Of a stretch of DNA of 40,660 nucleotides, positions 14,079-23,342 are shown piece after piece. The position numbers and the translations under genes are program-made. The notes beneath the pieces were generated by a model. That model made no database searches and had not been told where the DNA came from. It was given only the letters and a program-made list of their open reading frames with translations. Every line of letters begins with the position of its first letter. Position 1 is the stretch's first letter. Location: the NCBI GenBank assembly GCA_002083525.1, contig LWDM01000044.1:21556-62215 (forward strand), given 5' to 3'. The stretch comes from Proteobacteria bacterium SG_bin9 (GTDB lineage Bacteria > Pseudomonadota > Alphaproteobacteria > Rhizobiales > Xanthobacteraceae).

Positions 14079-17000
14079 ATGAATCTCTCGGAACTCTGCA
14101 TCCGCCGCCCGGTGATGACGACGCTGATGACAGCGTCGATCATCGCGTTCGGCATCTTCGGCTTTCGCCTGCTGCCGGTGTCGGCGCTGCCGAAAGTCGA
14201 CTTCCCCACCATCGCCGTCACCGCGACATTGCCCGGCGCGAGCGCCGAGACGATGGCGGCCTCCGTCGCGGGTCCGATCGAGCGTCAGCTCTCGACCATT
14301 GCCGGCATCTCGTCGATGTCATCGACGTCGGCGCAGGGCACCACCGCGATCACCATCCAGTTCGATCTCAACCGCAACATCGACGCCGCAGCGCTCGACG
14401 TGCAGACCGCACTGACGATCGCGCAGCGCCGTTTGCCGATCGAAATGACGACGCCGCCGAGCTTCCGCAAGGTCAATCCGGCGGAGTTCGCGATCCTGTT
14501 CGTCTCGCTGACGTCGTCGACGCTGCCGCTCTCCACGGTCAACGACTATGCCGACATCGTGCTTGGCCAGTCGCTGTCGCAGATTCCCGGTGTCGCGCAG
14601 ATCCAGCTTTACGGGCCGCAGAAATTCGCGATCCGCGTGCAGGCGGATCCGGAAGCCGCCGCGGCGCGCGGTCTGTCGCTGGAAGACATCCGTGCCGCCG
14701 TGTCGCGCGCCAACTCGTCGACGCCGGTCGGTACCCTCAACGGGCCGCGGCAGGACACCGCGATTCAGGCGTCCGGTCAGCTCGACAAGGCTATCGACTA
14801 CAACCAGATCGTGGTGGCCTGGCGCAATGGTTCGCCGGTCAAGCTCAACGAGGTCGCCAAGATTTACGACAGTGTCGAGAACGACAAGGTCGCGACCTGG
14901 TACAACGGCGAACGTTCGATCGTCATCGGCATCCAGAAGCAGCCGGACGCCAACACGGTGGCGGTGGTCGATGCGGTGCGCGCCAAGCTGCCGTCGCTGC
15001 GCGCGCAGATTCCGGAATCGGTCCGGATGGACGTCACCCTCGATCGCTCGGTGTCGGTGCGTCAGGCCGTTGCCGACGTCGAGGAGACGCTCTTGATCGC
15101 GATCGGCCTCGTCATCGTCGTGATCTTCCTGTTCCTGCGCTCGGCGTCGGCGACGTTTATTCCGGCGCTGGCCGTGCCGATCTCGATCCTGGGCACCTGC
15201 GCGGTCATGTACGCGCTCGACTACTCGATCAACAACATGACGCTGCTGGCGCTCACGCTGTCGGTCGGCTTCGTCGTCGACGACGCCATCGTCATGCTGG
15301 AGAACATCGTCCGGCATATCGAGCAGGGGATGAAGCCTTACGAAGCCGCGCTCAAGGGCGCGCGCGAAATCGGCTTCACCATCATTTCGATCACGTTCTC
15401 GCTGATCGCCGTGTTCATCCCGGTGCTGCTGATGGGCGGCATCGTCGGCCGCGTCTTCCGCGAGTTTGCGGTGACGATCTCGGTGGCGATCGTCGTCTCC
15501 GGCTTCGTGTCGCTGACGCTGACGCCGATGCTCTGCGCACGCGTGCTGAAGACGCACGATCCGCACCACAAGCCGAACATCGTTTTCCGCGCGTTCGAAG
15601 CCATGTTCGCGGGCTGGCTGCGCGCCTACGAGTGGTCGCTCGACAAGGTGCTGGCGTGGAAGGGCGTGATGCTGCTCGTCACCCTGTCGACGCTGGGCGC
15701 CACGGTGTGGCTGTACATGATCGTGCCGAAGGGATTCTTCCCGCAGGAAGACACCGGCTTCCTTGTTGGCACCACCGAATCCGCCACCGATACCTCGTTC
15801 GAGGCGATGACGGTGCGCCATCGCGCACTGTCGGCGATTCTGCAGGCGGATCCCGCGGTCGAATTCGTCAATTCGACCGTCGGCGTCACGGGTATCATCG
15901 CGACCAATAACAACGGGCGCTTGTTTATCGGTTTGAAGCCGCGCAACCAGCGCGAGGCCGCGCCGATTGTTATAGCGCGCTTGCGTCAGAAAGCGACGCA
16001 GGTGCCTGGCATCACCGCGTTCCTCCAGAGCATCCAGAATCTCAACATCGGCGGGCGGCCGTCGAAGAGCCAGTATCAGTACGTGCTCCAGAGCGGCGAC
16101 ACGGAGGCGCTCTATCGTGTTGCGCCCGAACTTCAGGAAAAGATCGGCAAGGTCGAAGGCATTCTCGACGTAACCACCGACCTTTACCTCAAGAATCCCC
16201 AGCTCACGGTCGAGATCGACCGCGAGAAGGCGGCCGTCTACGGCGTCACCGCCGACCAGATCCGCAATCAGTTGTTCAACGCCTACGGTGCGCGGCAGGT
16301 CGGCACCATCTATCAGCCATCGAACGACTATCAGATCATTCTTGAGGTGCAGCCGCAGTTCAAGGCGGACCCGTCTGATCTGTCGAAGCTCTATGTCAAG
16401 ACGCAGAACAACGTGACCATTCCGCTCGAAGCCGTGGCGAAGATGGTGCCGACGATCGGTCCGCTGCAAATCAATCACCAGGGCCAACAGCCGGCGGTGA
16501 CGATCTCCTTCAACCTCGCGCCGGGTGTCTCACTCGGTTACGCGGTCGACAACATCACGCGAATCGAGCGGCAATCGAACCTGCCTGCCACGGTGTTCAC
16601 GGGCTTCTCGGGTACCGCGCAGGTGTTCCAGGATTCGCTGCGCGGGCAGTTCGTCCTGATCCTCGCCGCCGTGTTCGCGGCCTTCGTCATTCTCGGTATT
16701 CTCTACGAGAGCTTCATCCATCCGATCACGATCATCTCCGGCCTGCCGTCGGCGGGCATCGGCGCGATCCTGACCTTGATCCTGTTCAAGATGGACATGT
16801 CGGTCATCGCCATGATCGGCATCGTCATGCTGGTCGGCATCGTCAAGAAGAACGCGATCATGATGGTCGACTTCGCCATTGAGCGCCGGCATGTGGGCTT
16901 GAGCGCCGAGCACGCGATCCGCGAAGCCGCCTTGATGCGATTCCGTCCGATCATGATGACGACGTTCGCGGCGATCTTCGGCACCTTGCCGATCGCGTTG

Positions 17001-17204
17001 GGCGCGGGGGCGGGTGCGGAATTGCGCCAGCCGCTCGGCGTGTCGGTCGTTGGCGGTCTCTTGGTGTCGCAGTTGCTGACGCTCTACATCACGCCGGTCG
17101 TCTACATCTATCTCGACCGCATCGATCGCCGCCTGAAGCGCCGTCTCGAGCCGAACCTCGAGCACGATATCGAGGATCGCCCGCGCGCTGCGGCCGCAGA
17201 ATAA
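14079..17204 (+). CDS. RND multidrug efflux permease, MdtB/MdtC-like
   Basis: A 1041-residue inner-membrane proton/drug antiporter of the hydrophobe/amphiphile efflux family. The N-terminus (CIRRPVMTTLMTASIIAFG, then LPVSALPKVDFPTIAVTATL) and early porter sequence resemble E. coli MdtC more than AcrB. TM4 carries the proton-relay aspartate pair in LSVGFVVDDAIVMLEN. The duplicated layout is complete: TM1, periplasmic porter loop, TM2-6, linker, TM7, second loop, TM8-12 ending VYIYLDRIDRRLKRR. In E. coli MdtB and MdtC are two permeases working together; here only one is encoded, so a homotrimer is likely. AGGGG lies upstream of ATG 14079. A strong hairpin terminator follows the stop codon. Confidence 0.93.
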   Translation: MNLSELCIRRPVMTTLMTASIIAFGIFGFRLLPVSALPKVDFPTIAVTATLPGASAETMAASVAGPIERQLSTIAGISSMSSTSAQGTTAITIQFDLNRNIDAAALDVQTALTIAQRRLPIEMTTPPSFRKVNPAEFAILFVSLTSSTLPLSTVNDYADIVLGQSLSQIPGVAQIQLYGPQKFAIRVQADPEAAAARGLSLEDIRAAVSRANSSTPVGTLNGPRQDTAIQASGQLDKAIDYNQIVVAWRNGSPVKLNEVAKIYDSVENDKVATWYNGERSIVIGIQKQPDANTVAVVDAVRAKLPSLRAQIPESVRMDVTLDRSVSVRQAVADVEETLLIAIGLVIVVIFLFLRSASATFIPALAVPISILGTCAVMYALDYSINNMTLLALTLSVGFVVDDAIVMLENIVRHIEQGMKPYEAALKGAREIGFTIISITFSLIAVFIPVLLMGGIVGRVFREFAVTISVAIVVSGFVSLTLTPMLCARVLKTHDPHHKPNIVFRAFEAMFAGWLRAYEWSLDKVLAWKGVMLLVTLSTLGATVWLYMIVPKGFFPQEDTGFLVGTTESATDTSFEAMTVRHRALSAILQADPAVEFVNSTVGVTGIIATNNNGRLFIGLKPRNQREAAPIVIARLRQKATQVPGITAFLQSIQNLNIGGRPSKSQYQYVLQSGDTEALYRVAPELQEKIGKVEGILDVTTDLYLKNPQLTVEIDREKAAVYGVTADQIRNQLFNAYGARQVGTIYQPSNDYQIILEVQPQFKADPSDLSKLYVKTQNNVTIPLEAVAKMVPTIGPLQINHQGQQPAVTISFNLAPGVSLGYAVDNITRIERQSNLPATVFTGFSGTAQVFQDSLRGQFVLILAAVFAAFVILGILYESFIHPITIISGLPSAGIGAILTLILFKMDMSVIAMIGIVMLVGIVKKNAIMMVDFAIERRHVGLSAEHAIREAALMRFRPIMMTTFAAIFGTLPIALGAGAGAELRQPLGVSVVGGLLVSQLLTLYITPVVYIYLDRIDRRLKRRLEPNLEHDIEDRPRAAAAE

Positions 17205-17226
17205 AACGGACGCCCAGTAAAACAAA

Positions 17227-17250
17227 AAAGCCGGGCTCAGGCCCGGCTTT
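17227..17250. terminator. Bidirectional rho-independent terminator
   Basis: AAAGCCGGGC and GCCCGGCTTT form a perfect 10-bp stem with a TCAG loop between two convergent genes. Read on the - strand it is followed by TTTTTTG-type T-runs, making a strong terminator for erpA; on the + strand it ends the RND operon with a shorter T-run. Confidence 0.88.
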
Positions 17251-17272
17251 CCATGTGTGACGTCTGGAAAAC

Positions 17273-17614
17273 TTAGATCGAGAAGCTGGTACCGCAGCCG
17301 CAGGAGGCGGTCGCGTTCGGATTGTTGACCCGGAACGAGGCGCCGATCAGGTCGTCGACGAAGTCGACTTCGGAGCCTGCGAGGAACGGCACCGAGGCGG
17401 GATCGACCAGCACCACCGCATCGTCTCTGGCGATCACGAGGTCGTCATCGGCGCGGGTGCGCTCGACGTCGAACTTGTACTGAAATCCCGAACAGCCGCC
17501 GCCTTCGACGCTGATGCGCAGCATCGCGCCCTGGCCTTCCGATTTCAGGATCTGGCCGATCCTGCGGGCGGCACGCTCGCTGATGGTGACGTTGTCGGTC
17601 ATGGCTTCAGTCAT
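17273..17614 (-). CDS. erpA: A-type iron-sulfur carrier protein (ErpA/IscA family)
   Basis: A 113-residue HesB/IscA-type protein that accepts and delivers Fe-S clusters to apo-proteins such as isoprenoid-synthesis and respiratory enzymes. The three ligand cysteines are C41 in GGGCSGFQY and C105/C107 in SCGCGTSFSI. The segment VDPASVPFLAG and NPNATASCGCG match ErpA better than SufA or IscA. The start may instead be the ATG four codons inside (17602), since neither has a clear ribosome site. It is transcribed away from the dgt-like gene and ends at a strong terminator. The family is certain; the exact A-type subgroup is probable. Confidence 0.88.
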   Translation of the reverse strand: MTEAMTDNVTISERAARRIGQILKSEGQGAMLRISVEGGGCSGFQYKFDVERTRADDDLVIARDDAVVLVDPASVPFLAGSEVDFVDDLIGASFRVNNPNATASCGCGTSFSI

Positions 17615-17701
17615 GGGCGATCTGTCTTCAGGTTTGAATCTCGTCTCGCTCCATAGTTAAGTGCGCCCACCTCAAGAATCAAATGCCAAAAGGGACCTAA
17701 A

Positions 17702-18907
17702 GTGCCGGTCGGAATGGCTATCCCGCGTATGGTTTATGCCTGCGATCCGGAGAAAAGCCGTGGCCGGGCCCATTCGGAGGCTCCTAGCAAGACCCGCAGC
17801 GATTTTCGCCGGGATTGCGACCGCGTCATCCATTCGACCGCCTTCCGCCGTCTCAAGCACAAGACCCAGGTGTTCGTTTTTCACGAAGGCGACCACTACC
17901 GCACCCGGCTGACCCACTCGCTCGAAGTCGCGCAAATCGCGCGCGCGCTCGCGCGCCAGCTCGGCCTCGACGAGGATTTGACCGAAACGCTGGCGCTCGC
18001 TCACGACCTTGGCCATCCTCCCTTCGGCCATGCCGGCGAACGGGCGCTCGACGCATGTCTTCGGGGGTATGGCGGTTTCGACCACAATGCGCAGACGTTG
18101 CGGGTGGTGACCAAGCTGGAACGCCGCTATCCGGCATTCGATGGGCTCAATCTCACTTGGGAAGCGCTTGAGGGCATCGTCAAGCATAACGGGCCGCTGA
18201 CCGACAAGGTGGGCAATGCCATCGGTCGCTATTGCGAAACCGGTGTGCCGATTGCGCTCGCCGAATATGTGCGCAAGCACGATCTCGAACTGTGGAGCTT
18301 TGCCTCGGTCGAAGCGCAGGTCGCCGCCGTTGCCGACGACATCGCGTATGACGCGCACGATATCGATGACGGCTTGCGGGCAGGGCTGTTTCGTATCGAT
18401 GAGCTGGAGGCGATCCCCGCGTTGAACGAAATGATTGTCGAGATCGATCGCAAGTTTCCCGGCCTTGACGATGCCCGGCGGGGCGCCGAGCTGATCCGGG
18501 ATATCATCGCCTTCTTCATCAACGGCGTCGTCGCGGAGACGGAGCGCCGGATCGGTCTGGGGAAACCGGCTTCGGTCGATGATGTCCGGTTGCTTGGCGA
18601 GCCGGTTGTCGGGTTTCCACCGGCGATGGTCGAGAATGAGCGTGCCATCAAGGCGTTCCTGCGGGAGCGGATGTACCGCGCCGAGCGGATCATGCGCATC
18701 ATGGGGGACGCGGAAAACATCATCCGCGATTTGTTCGACCGCTACCGCCGCCGGCCCGAGGACATGCCCGCGGACTGGTCGCCGGCCGGTAACAGCCCGG
18801 CGCTGGCGAGCGAGCGGAAAATCGGCGATTTTATTGCCGGAATGACCGACCGCTTTGCGCTCGCGGAGCATGGGCGGCTCTTTGACTCGACCCCTAATTT
18901 GCTTTAG
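17702..18907 (+). CDS. dgt: Deoxyguanosinetriphosphate triphosphohydrolase-like HD protein
   Basis: A 401-residue HD-domain phosphohydrolase of the dGTPase type-2 subfamily, expected to cut dNTPs to nucleosides plus tripolyphosphate. TAFRRLKHKTQVF precedes the metal-binding set: the His of TRLTHSLEVAQ, the HD pair of LALAHDLGHPPFGHAGE, and an Asp further on in VAAVADDIAYDAHD. GTG 17702 (leader PVGMAIPR) is chosen over ATG 17714 because the N-terminus of relatives begins with a similar residue run and GGGAC lies just upstream; 17714 remains possible. It is divergent from erpA and is followed 36 bp later by argS. Substrate preference cannot be read from sequence. Confidence 0.92.
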   Translation: MPVGMAIPRMVYACDPEKSRGRAHSEAPSKTRSDFRRDCDRVIHSTAFRRLKHKTQVFVFHEGDHYRTRLTHSLEVAQIARALARQLGLDEDLTETLALAHDLGHPPFGHAGERALDACLRGYGGFDHNAQTLRVVTKLERRYPAFDGLNLTWEALEGIVKHNGPLTDKVGNAIGRYCETGVPIALAEYVRKHDLELWSFASVEAQVAAVADDIAYDAHDIDDGLRAGLFRIDELEAIPALNEMIVEIDRKFPGLDDARRGAELIRDIIAFFINGVVAETERRIGLGKPASVDDVRLLGEPVVGFPPAMVENERAIKAFLRERMYRAERIMRIMGDAENIIRDLFDRYRRRPEDMPADWSPAGNSPALASERKIGDFIAGMTDRFALAEHGRLFDSTPNLL

Positions 18908-18943
18908 GCGGCGGCTGTTCTCTCACCCTTTCCGGCCACGTTC

Positions 18944-20722
18944 ATGTCCAATGCACCCGCGTCCCATAACCTCTTTGCCGACATGCTTGCCCGCGTGCAC
19001 GGCGTCTGCGGCGCCTTGCTGCCGGCAGGTCTGGATCTGTCGCGGGTCGTGGTCGAGCCGCCGAAGGATGCCTCGCACGGTGACATGGCGACGAATGCGG
19101 CGATGGTGCTGGCGAAAGATGCCAAGGCCAAGCCGCGCGATCTCGCCGAACAGATTGCAGAGAAGCTGCGTGCCGACGATCTCGTCGCCGCCGTCGAGAT
19201 CGCGGGGCCAGGCTTCATCAACATTCGCCTGAAACCGCACGCATGGTCGGATGCCCTGCATGCGATCCTGCGCGAGGGCGAAAGCTACGGCCGCAGTGCT
19301 ATCGGCAAGGCCGAGAAGGTCAACGTCGAATACGTCTCCGCCAATCCGACGGGCCCGATGCATGTCGGCCATTGCCGTGGAGCGGTGTTTGGCGATGCGC
19401 TGGCGAGCCTGCTCGCGGCGGCCGGCTACGACGTGACGCGCGAGTATTACATCAACGACGCGGGCGCGCAGGTCGACGTGCTCGCACGCTCGGCCTTCCT
19501 GCGCTATCGCGAGGCGCTCGGCGAAACCATCGGCGCCATTCCGGAAGGTCTTTATCCCGGCGACTATCTGAAGCCCGTCGGCGAAGCGCTGAAGGCCGAA
19601 CACGGCGACAAGCTCAAGGCCATGAGCGAAACGCGATGGCTGCCGATCGTGCGCGCCAAGGCCATCGCGATGATGATGGCCGAAGTTCAAGAGGACCTGA
19701 AAGCGCTGAACATCACGCATGATGTGTTCTTCTCGGAGCGCTCGCTCGTAGATACTGGAAATAACCGCGTGGCGGAAACCATCGATTTCCTGCGCGACAA
19801 GGGCGATGTCTACGAAGGCCGCTTGCCGCCGCCGAAGGGCGCGCCGGTCGACGACTATGAGGACCGCGAGCAGACGCTGTTCCGCGCGACGGCGTTCGGC
19901 GACGATGTCGACCGGCCGCTACTGAAGTCGGATGGTTCGTACACCTACTTCGCCTCCGACATCGCCTATCACAAGAACAAGGTCGACCGCGGCTTCGCCA
20001 ACATGGTCGACGTGTGGGGCGCCGATCACGGCGGCTATATCAAGCGCGTGCAGGCCGCCATCAAGGCGGTCACCGGCGACAAGGCCACGCTCGACGTGAA
20101 GATCGTTCAGCTCGTGCGCCTGCTGCGCAACGGCGAACTGGTGCGCATGTCGAAGCGCTCCGGCGATTTCGTCACCCTGCGCGAGGTGGTCGACGAAGTG
20201 GGCTCCGACGCGGTCCGCTTCATGATGCTGTTCCGCAAGAACGATGCGGTGCTCGACTTCGACCTTGCCAAGGTGCTGGAACAGTCGAAGGACAACCCGG
20301 TGTTCTACGTCCAGTACGGGCACGCGCGCGGGTACTCGATCTTCCGCAACGCGCTCGAGGTTGTCACAGGATTGCCGCAACATTTTGCGGAGCGTTCAGC
20401 CTTCCTCGACAAGGCCAATCTGGCGCGTCTGGAGGACCCGTCCGAACTCGATTTGATGAAGCAATTGGCGCTCTATCCGCGGGTGGTGGAGCAGGCGGCC
20501 TTGGCGCATGAGCCGCATCGAATCGCGTTCTATCTCTATGATCTTGCAAGCGCCTTTCACGCGCTCTGGACGCGGGGGCGCGATTTGCCTCATTTACGCT
20601 TCATTATCAATAATGATGCAGAAATTACTACTGCAAGACTGGCCCTGGTGCAGGGAGTCGTTTCGGTTCTGGCTTCCGGCCTTGCCGTTCTCGGCGTCAG
20701 CGCGCCAGTCGAAATGCGATAG
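18944..20722 (+). CDS. argS: Arginyl-tRNA synthetase
   Basis: A 592-residue class I aminoacyl-tRNA synthetase charging tRNA-Arg. It has the N-terminal Add-1 domain (1-105), then VEYVSANPTGPMHVGHCRG, where HVGH at 140-143 is the HIGH signature. The KMSKS equivalent is the variant RMSKRSGDFVTL near residue 403, usual for bacterial ArgRS. The C-terminal DALR anticodon-binding domain ends with TARLALVQGVVSVLASGLAV. ATG 18944 follows dgt after 36 bp, so the two may be cotranscribed. The next gene starts 102 bp downstream. Confidence 0.96.
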   Translation: MSNAPASHNLFADMLARVHGVCGALLPAGLDLSRVVVEPPKDASHGDMATNAAMVLAKDAKAKPRDLAEQIAEKLRADDLVAAVEIAGPGFINIRLKPHAWSDALHAILREGESYGRSAIGKAEKVNVEYVSANPTGPMHVGHCRGAVFGDALASLLAAAGYDVTREYYINDAGAQVDVLARSAFLRYREALGETIGAIPEGLYPGDYLKPVGEALKAEHGDKLKAMSETRWLPIVRAKAIAMMMAEVQEDLKALNITHDVFFSERSLVDTGNNRVAETIDFLRDKGDVYEGRLPPPKGAPVDDYEDREQTLFRATAFGDDVDRPLLKSDGSYTYFASDIAYHKNKVDRGFANMVDVWGADHGGYIKRVQAAIKAVTGDKATLDVKIVQLVRLLRNGELVRMSKRSGDFVTLREVVDEVGSDAVRFMMLFRKNDAVLDFDLAKVLEQSKDNPVFYVQYGHARGYSIFRNALEVVTGLPQHFAERSAFLDKANLARLEDPSELDLMKQLALYPRVVEQAALAHEPHRIAFYLYDLASAFHALWTRGRDLPHLRFIINNDAEITTARLALVQGVVSVLASGLAVLGVSAPVEMR

Positions 20723-20824
20723 GCGGGGAACGCTGCCTCTGGGGACAAGTGGCAGTGGTAAGCGGCAGCGGCTTTCGCCAGAATAGGCGGAGAGCGGCTT
20801 TCCCGAAGGGGACGCGGCGTCACG

Positions 20825-22222
20825 ATGGCGGATCGATATCAAACCAGGGCTCACCCGCTCGACGATGGCCACGGCCATCAGCCGGCTCAGCAAAGGCCGT
20901 CCGGTGAAGGCGATCCGTTGGCGGAATTGGCCCGCCTGATCGGCCAGAGCGATCCGTTCAACAATTTCGGCCGCGATGCGCGCCCGGCACCGTCGCGCGA
21001 CACGAGTTTCAGCCAGCATACGGACGAGCAGGAATACGCGCCGGAAGTACAACCGCCGGGCCCGCCGTCCTGGATGCAGCGCATGCGCCAGAATGCGGCA
21101 AGTCAGCAGGCGCATGAGGAAATCGCCGACGAGCGCGGCTATCATCAATCGCCGCCGTTCGCTCCGGCGGCCGAGACGCAGCAGCCCGATCCGTCGCGCT
21201 ACGACGACGTTCTCTATGGCGATCAGCATCAGAGCTTCGATGCCCAGCAGCCACAGTTCGCGCAGGCGCAGGATCCGAATTTCGCTCACGATCAGTATGC
21301 CTATCAGGACGATCCTTACGAGGCTCAGGAGCAGGCCGAGCCGGAGGAGAAACCGCGCCGCGGTGGCTTGCTGACGGTTGCCGTCGTCATTGCTCTCGGC
21401 GTCGTCGGCACTGCGGGTGCCTACGCCTATCGATCGTTTGGCAGCTCGTCGCGCGGCGGCGAACCGCCGGTTATCAAGGCCGACACCGGGCCAACCAAGA
21501 TCGTGCCGCCGACGAATCAGACGGCTGATGGATCCAAGCTGATCTATGACCGAATCGGGCAGGGCGGGTCCGCCCCCGAGCGCGTGGTGTCGCGCGAAGA
21601 ACAGCCGCTCGATGTGAACAAGAACAGCGGTCCGCGCGTCGTGTTTCCTCCGCTCAACCAGGGGGGTGCAGCTGCCGCTCCCGCCGGTGCTGCAGGCGCA
21701 CGCGTGGCTACTGCGCCGCCTGCTCCGGCCGCTGCAGGGCAAAGCGAAGAGCCGCGCAGGATTCGCACGCTCAGCATTCGCCCCGATCAGCCGGAGGCTG
21801 CACCGGCTCAGGCGCCTGCCAAACAGACAACCCGGGCAACAGCCCCGCCGCCACCCCCTGCGGCCAATGCCAACGCCTCGGCCAACGCGCCGTTGTCGCT
21901 GTCGCCCTCGTCGCCGCAGCAGACCGCGCCTGCGCCCCAACGAAATGTCTCGACGACCCCGCCCGGGGCCGCGGGCACCTATGTGGTCCAGGTTTCCTCG
22001 CAGCGGAGCGAGGCGGACGCGCAGGCGTCCTATCGCGCTCTCCAAGGCAAGTATCCGTCGGTGCTGGCATCGCGGCAGGCCTCGATCCGCCGCGCCGATC
22101 TTGGCGACAAGGGCGTCTACTACCGCGCGATGGTCGGTCCGTTCGGCTCGTCTGAGGATGCGACGCGGCTGTGTGACAGCCTGAAAGCTGCCGGCGGCCA
22201 GTGCAACATCATGCGGAACTGA
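20825..22222 (+). CDS. SPOR-domain membrane protein
   Basis: A 465-residue single-pass protein with a long, low-complexity cytoplasmic N-terminus rich in Gln/Pro/Asp (1-180), one transmembrane helix at about 182-205 (TVAVVIALGVVGTAGAYAY), a Pro/Ala-rich periplasmic linker and a C-terminal SPOR domain (about 382-465; GTYVVQVSSQRSEADAQASY and YYRAMVGPFGSSEDATRLCD). SPOR domains bind denuded peptidoglycan at the septum. GGGGAC upstream supports ATG 20825. It is placed between argS and nagZ, a usual position in this group, and its neighbours (nagZ, scpAB) fit a cell-wall/division context. A short T-looped hairpin spans its stop codon. The family assignment is strong; the exact division role is inferred. 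Confidence 0.88.
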   Translation: MADRYQTRAHPLDDGHGHQPAQQRPSGEGDPLAELARLIGQSDPFNNFGRDARPAPSRDTSFSQHTDEQEYAPEVQPPGPPSWMQRMRQNAASQQAHEEIADERGYHQSPPFAPAAETQQPDPSRYDDVLYGDQHQSFDAQQPQFAQAQDPNFAHDQYAYQDDPYEAQEQAEPEEKPRRGGLLTVAVVIALGVVGTAGAYAYRSFGSSSRGGEPPVIKADTGPTKIVPPTNQTADGSKLIYDRIGQGGSAPERVVSREEQPLDVNKNSGPRVVFPPLNQGGAAAAPAGAAGARVATAPPAPAAAGQSEEPRRIRTLSIRPDQPEAAPAQAPAKQTTRATAPPPPPAANANASANAPLSLSPSSPQQTAPAPQRNVSTTPPGAAGTYVVQVSSQRSEADAQASYRALQGKYPSVLASRQASIRRADLGDKGVYYRAMVGPFGSSEDATRLCDSLKAAGGQCNIMRN

Positions 22223-22313
22223 GCTTTTTTGCTCAGTCCATAGCCGCCGTCCAAAGGAAATCCGGGCCGTTTCCTTGACCCTGCTGTGCGGTGCGGGCTA
22301 GCTCGGCCTCACC

Positions 22314-23342
22314 ATGACCGCTCGCGCCTTCATCTCCGGCCTTTCCGGCCTCAGCCTCACGGCCGAGGAGCGTGCCTTCATGGCTGAAACCCAGCCTTGG
22401 GGATTCATTCTGTTCAAGCGGAATGTCGACACTCCTGCGCAAGTCGCTGCATTGGTGAAGGAATTACGTGAGGTGGTCGAGCGCTCCAATGCGCCTGTCC
22501 TGATCGATCAGGAAGGCGGGCGCGTGGCCCGGCTGCAGCCGCCGCACTGGCCGGCTTATCCGCGTGGAGCGGTCTTTTCAGCGCTTTACGACATCGACCG
22601 CGCCAAAGGCCTTCGCGCTGCCAAACTGAGTTCCCGGCTGATCGCGGCCGACCTGACCGATCTCAGGATCGACGTCGATTGCCTGCCACTGGCGGACGTT
22701 CCGGTGGCCGGAGCCGATGCGGTCATCGGCGACCGGGCCTATGGAACCGAGCCCGGGAAGGTGGCGGCTATCGCCCGCGCCGTGACCGAGGGGCTTGAAG
22801 ACGGCGGTATCCTGCCGATCTTGAAGCATATTCCTGGCCATGGCCGCGCCACAGCCGACAGTCATCACAAGCTGCCGGTGGTCGACTCGTCCGAGGCGGA
22901 ACTGGTCAAAACCGACTTTGCCCCGTTCCGGGCGCTCGCCGATTTACCGATGGCGATGACTGCGCATGTTGTGTTTAGCGCGCTGGACCCGCTCCAACCG
23001 GCCACCACTTCTGCGACAATCATCCGACAGGTGATTCGCGGCAGTATCGGGTTCCAAGGTTTGTTGATGAGTGATGACGTGTCGATGAATGCTCTGCAGG
23101 GGACGATTGCAGATCGGACCCGGGCGCTGCTGGCGGCAGGGTGCGACATGGTTCTGCACTGCAACGGGGTTCTCGACGAAATGCAGCAGGTGGCGCGCGA
23201 GACGCCGGTGCTTGCCGGCGAGGCGCTCAAGCGCGCCGATCGCGCGATCGCCTCGCGCAAGGCTCCGCAGCCGTTCGATCGCGAGACAGCGCGTGCGGAA
23301 CTGGATGAACTGATCGGACAGACGGGAACTGCAATCGCATGA
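22314..23342 (+). CDS. nagZ: Beta-N-acetylhexosaminidase (NagZ)
   Basis: A 342-residue cytosolic GH3 glycosidase that removes N-acetylglucosamine from recycled anhydro-muropeptides. The N-terminal block PWGFILFKRNVDTPAQVAAL and LIDQEGGRVARLQPPHWPAY are standard. KHIPGHGRATADSHHKLPVV holds the mobile catalytic-loop Asp/His of NagZ. LLMSDDVSMNAL carries the nucleophile Asp. Single-domain length is right for Gram-negative NagZ. The stop codon overlaps the scpA start as ATGA (23339-23342), meaning coupled translation. In species with an inducible AmpC, NagZ products signal to AmpR; nothing of that system is in view. Confidence 0.95.
   Translation: MTARAFISGLSGLSLTAEERAFMAETQPWGFILFKRNVDTPAQVAALVKELREVVERSNAPVLIDQEGGRVARLQPPHWPAYPRGAVFSALYDIDRAKGLRAAKLSSRLIAADLTDLRIDVDCLPLADVPVAGADAVIGDRAYGTEPGKVAAIARAVTEGLEDGGILPILKHIPGHGRATADSHHKLPVVDSSEAELVKTDFAPFRALADLPMAMTAHVVFSALDPLQPATTSATIIRQVIRGSIGFQGLLMSDDVSMNALQGTIADRTRALLAAGCDMVLHCNGVLDEMQQVARETPVLAGEALKRADRAIASRKAPQPFDRETARAELDELIGQTGTAIA

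Noticed and set aside
13775..15910. Long + strand frame bridging the adaptor and permease genes
   Set aside because: It lies out of frame across two strongly supported genes and reads as Arg/Gly/Ala-rich low-information sequence.
14319..16487. 722-codon open frame antisense to the RND permease
   Set aside because: A shadow of codon bias in a GC-rich gene: extreme Arg/Asp/His content, no recognisable fold, fully inside a certain gene.
22218..22237. ACTGAGC-T6-GCTCAGT hairpin at the end of the SPOR gene as a terminator
   Set aside because: The T-run is in the loop and not after the stem, and the stem includes the stop codon; not a standard terminator.
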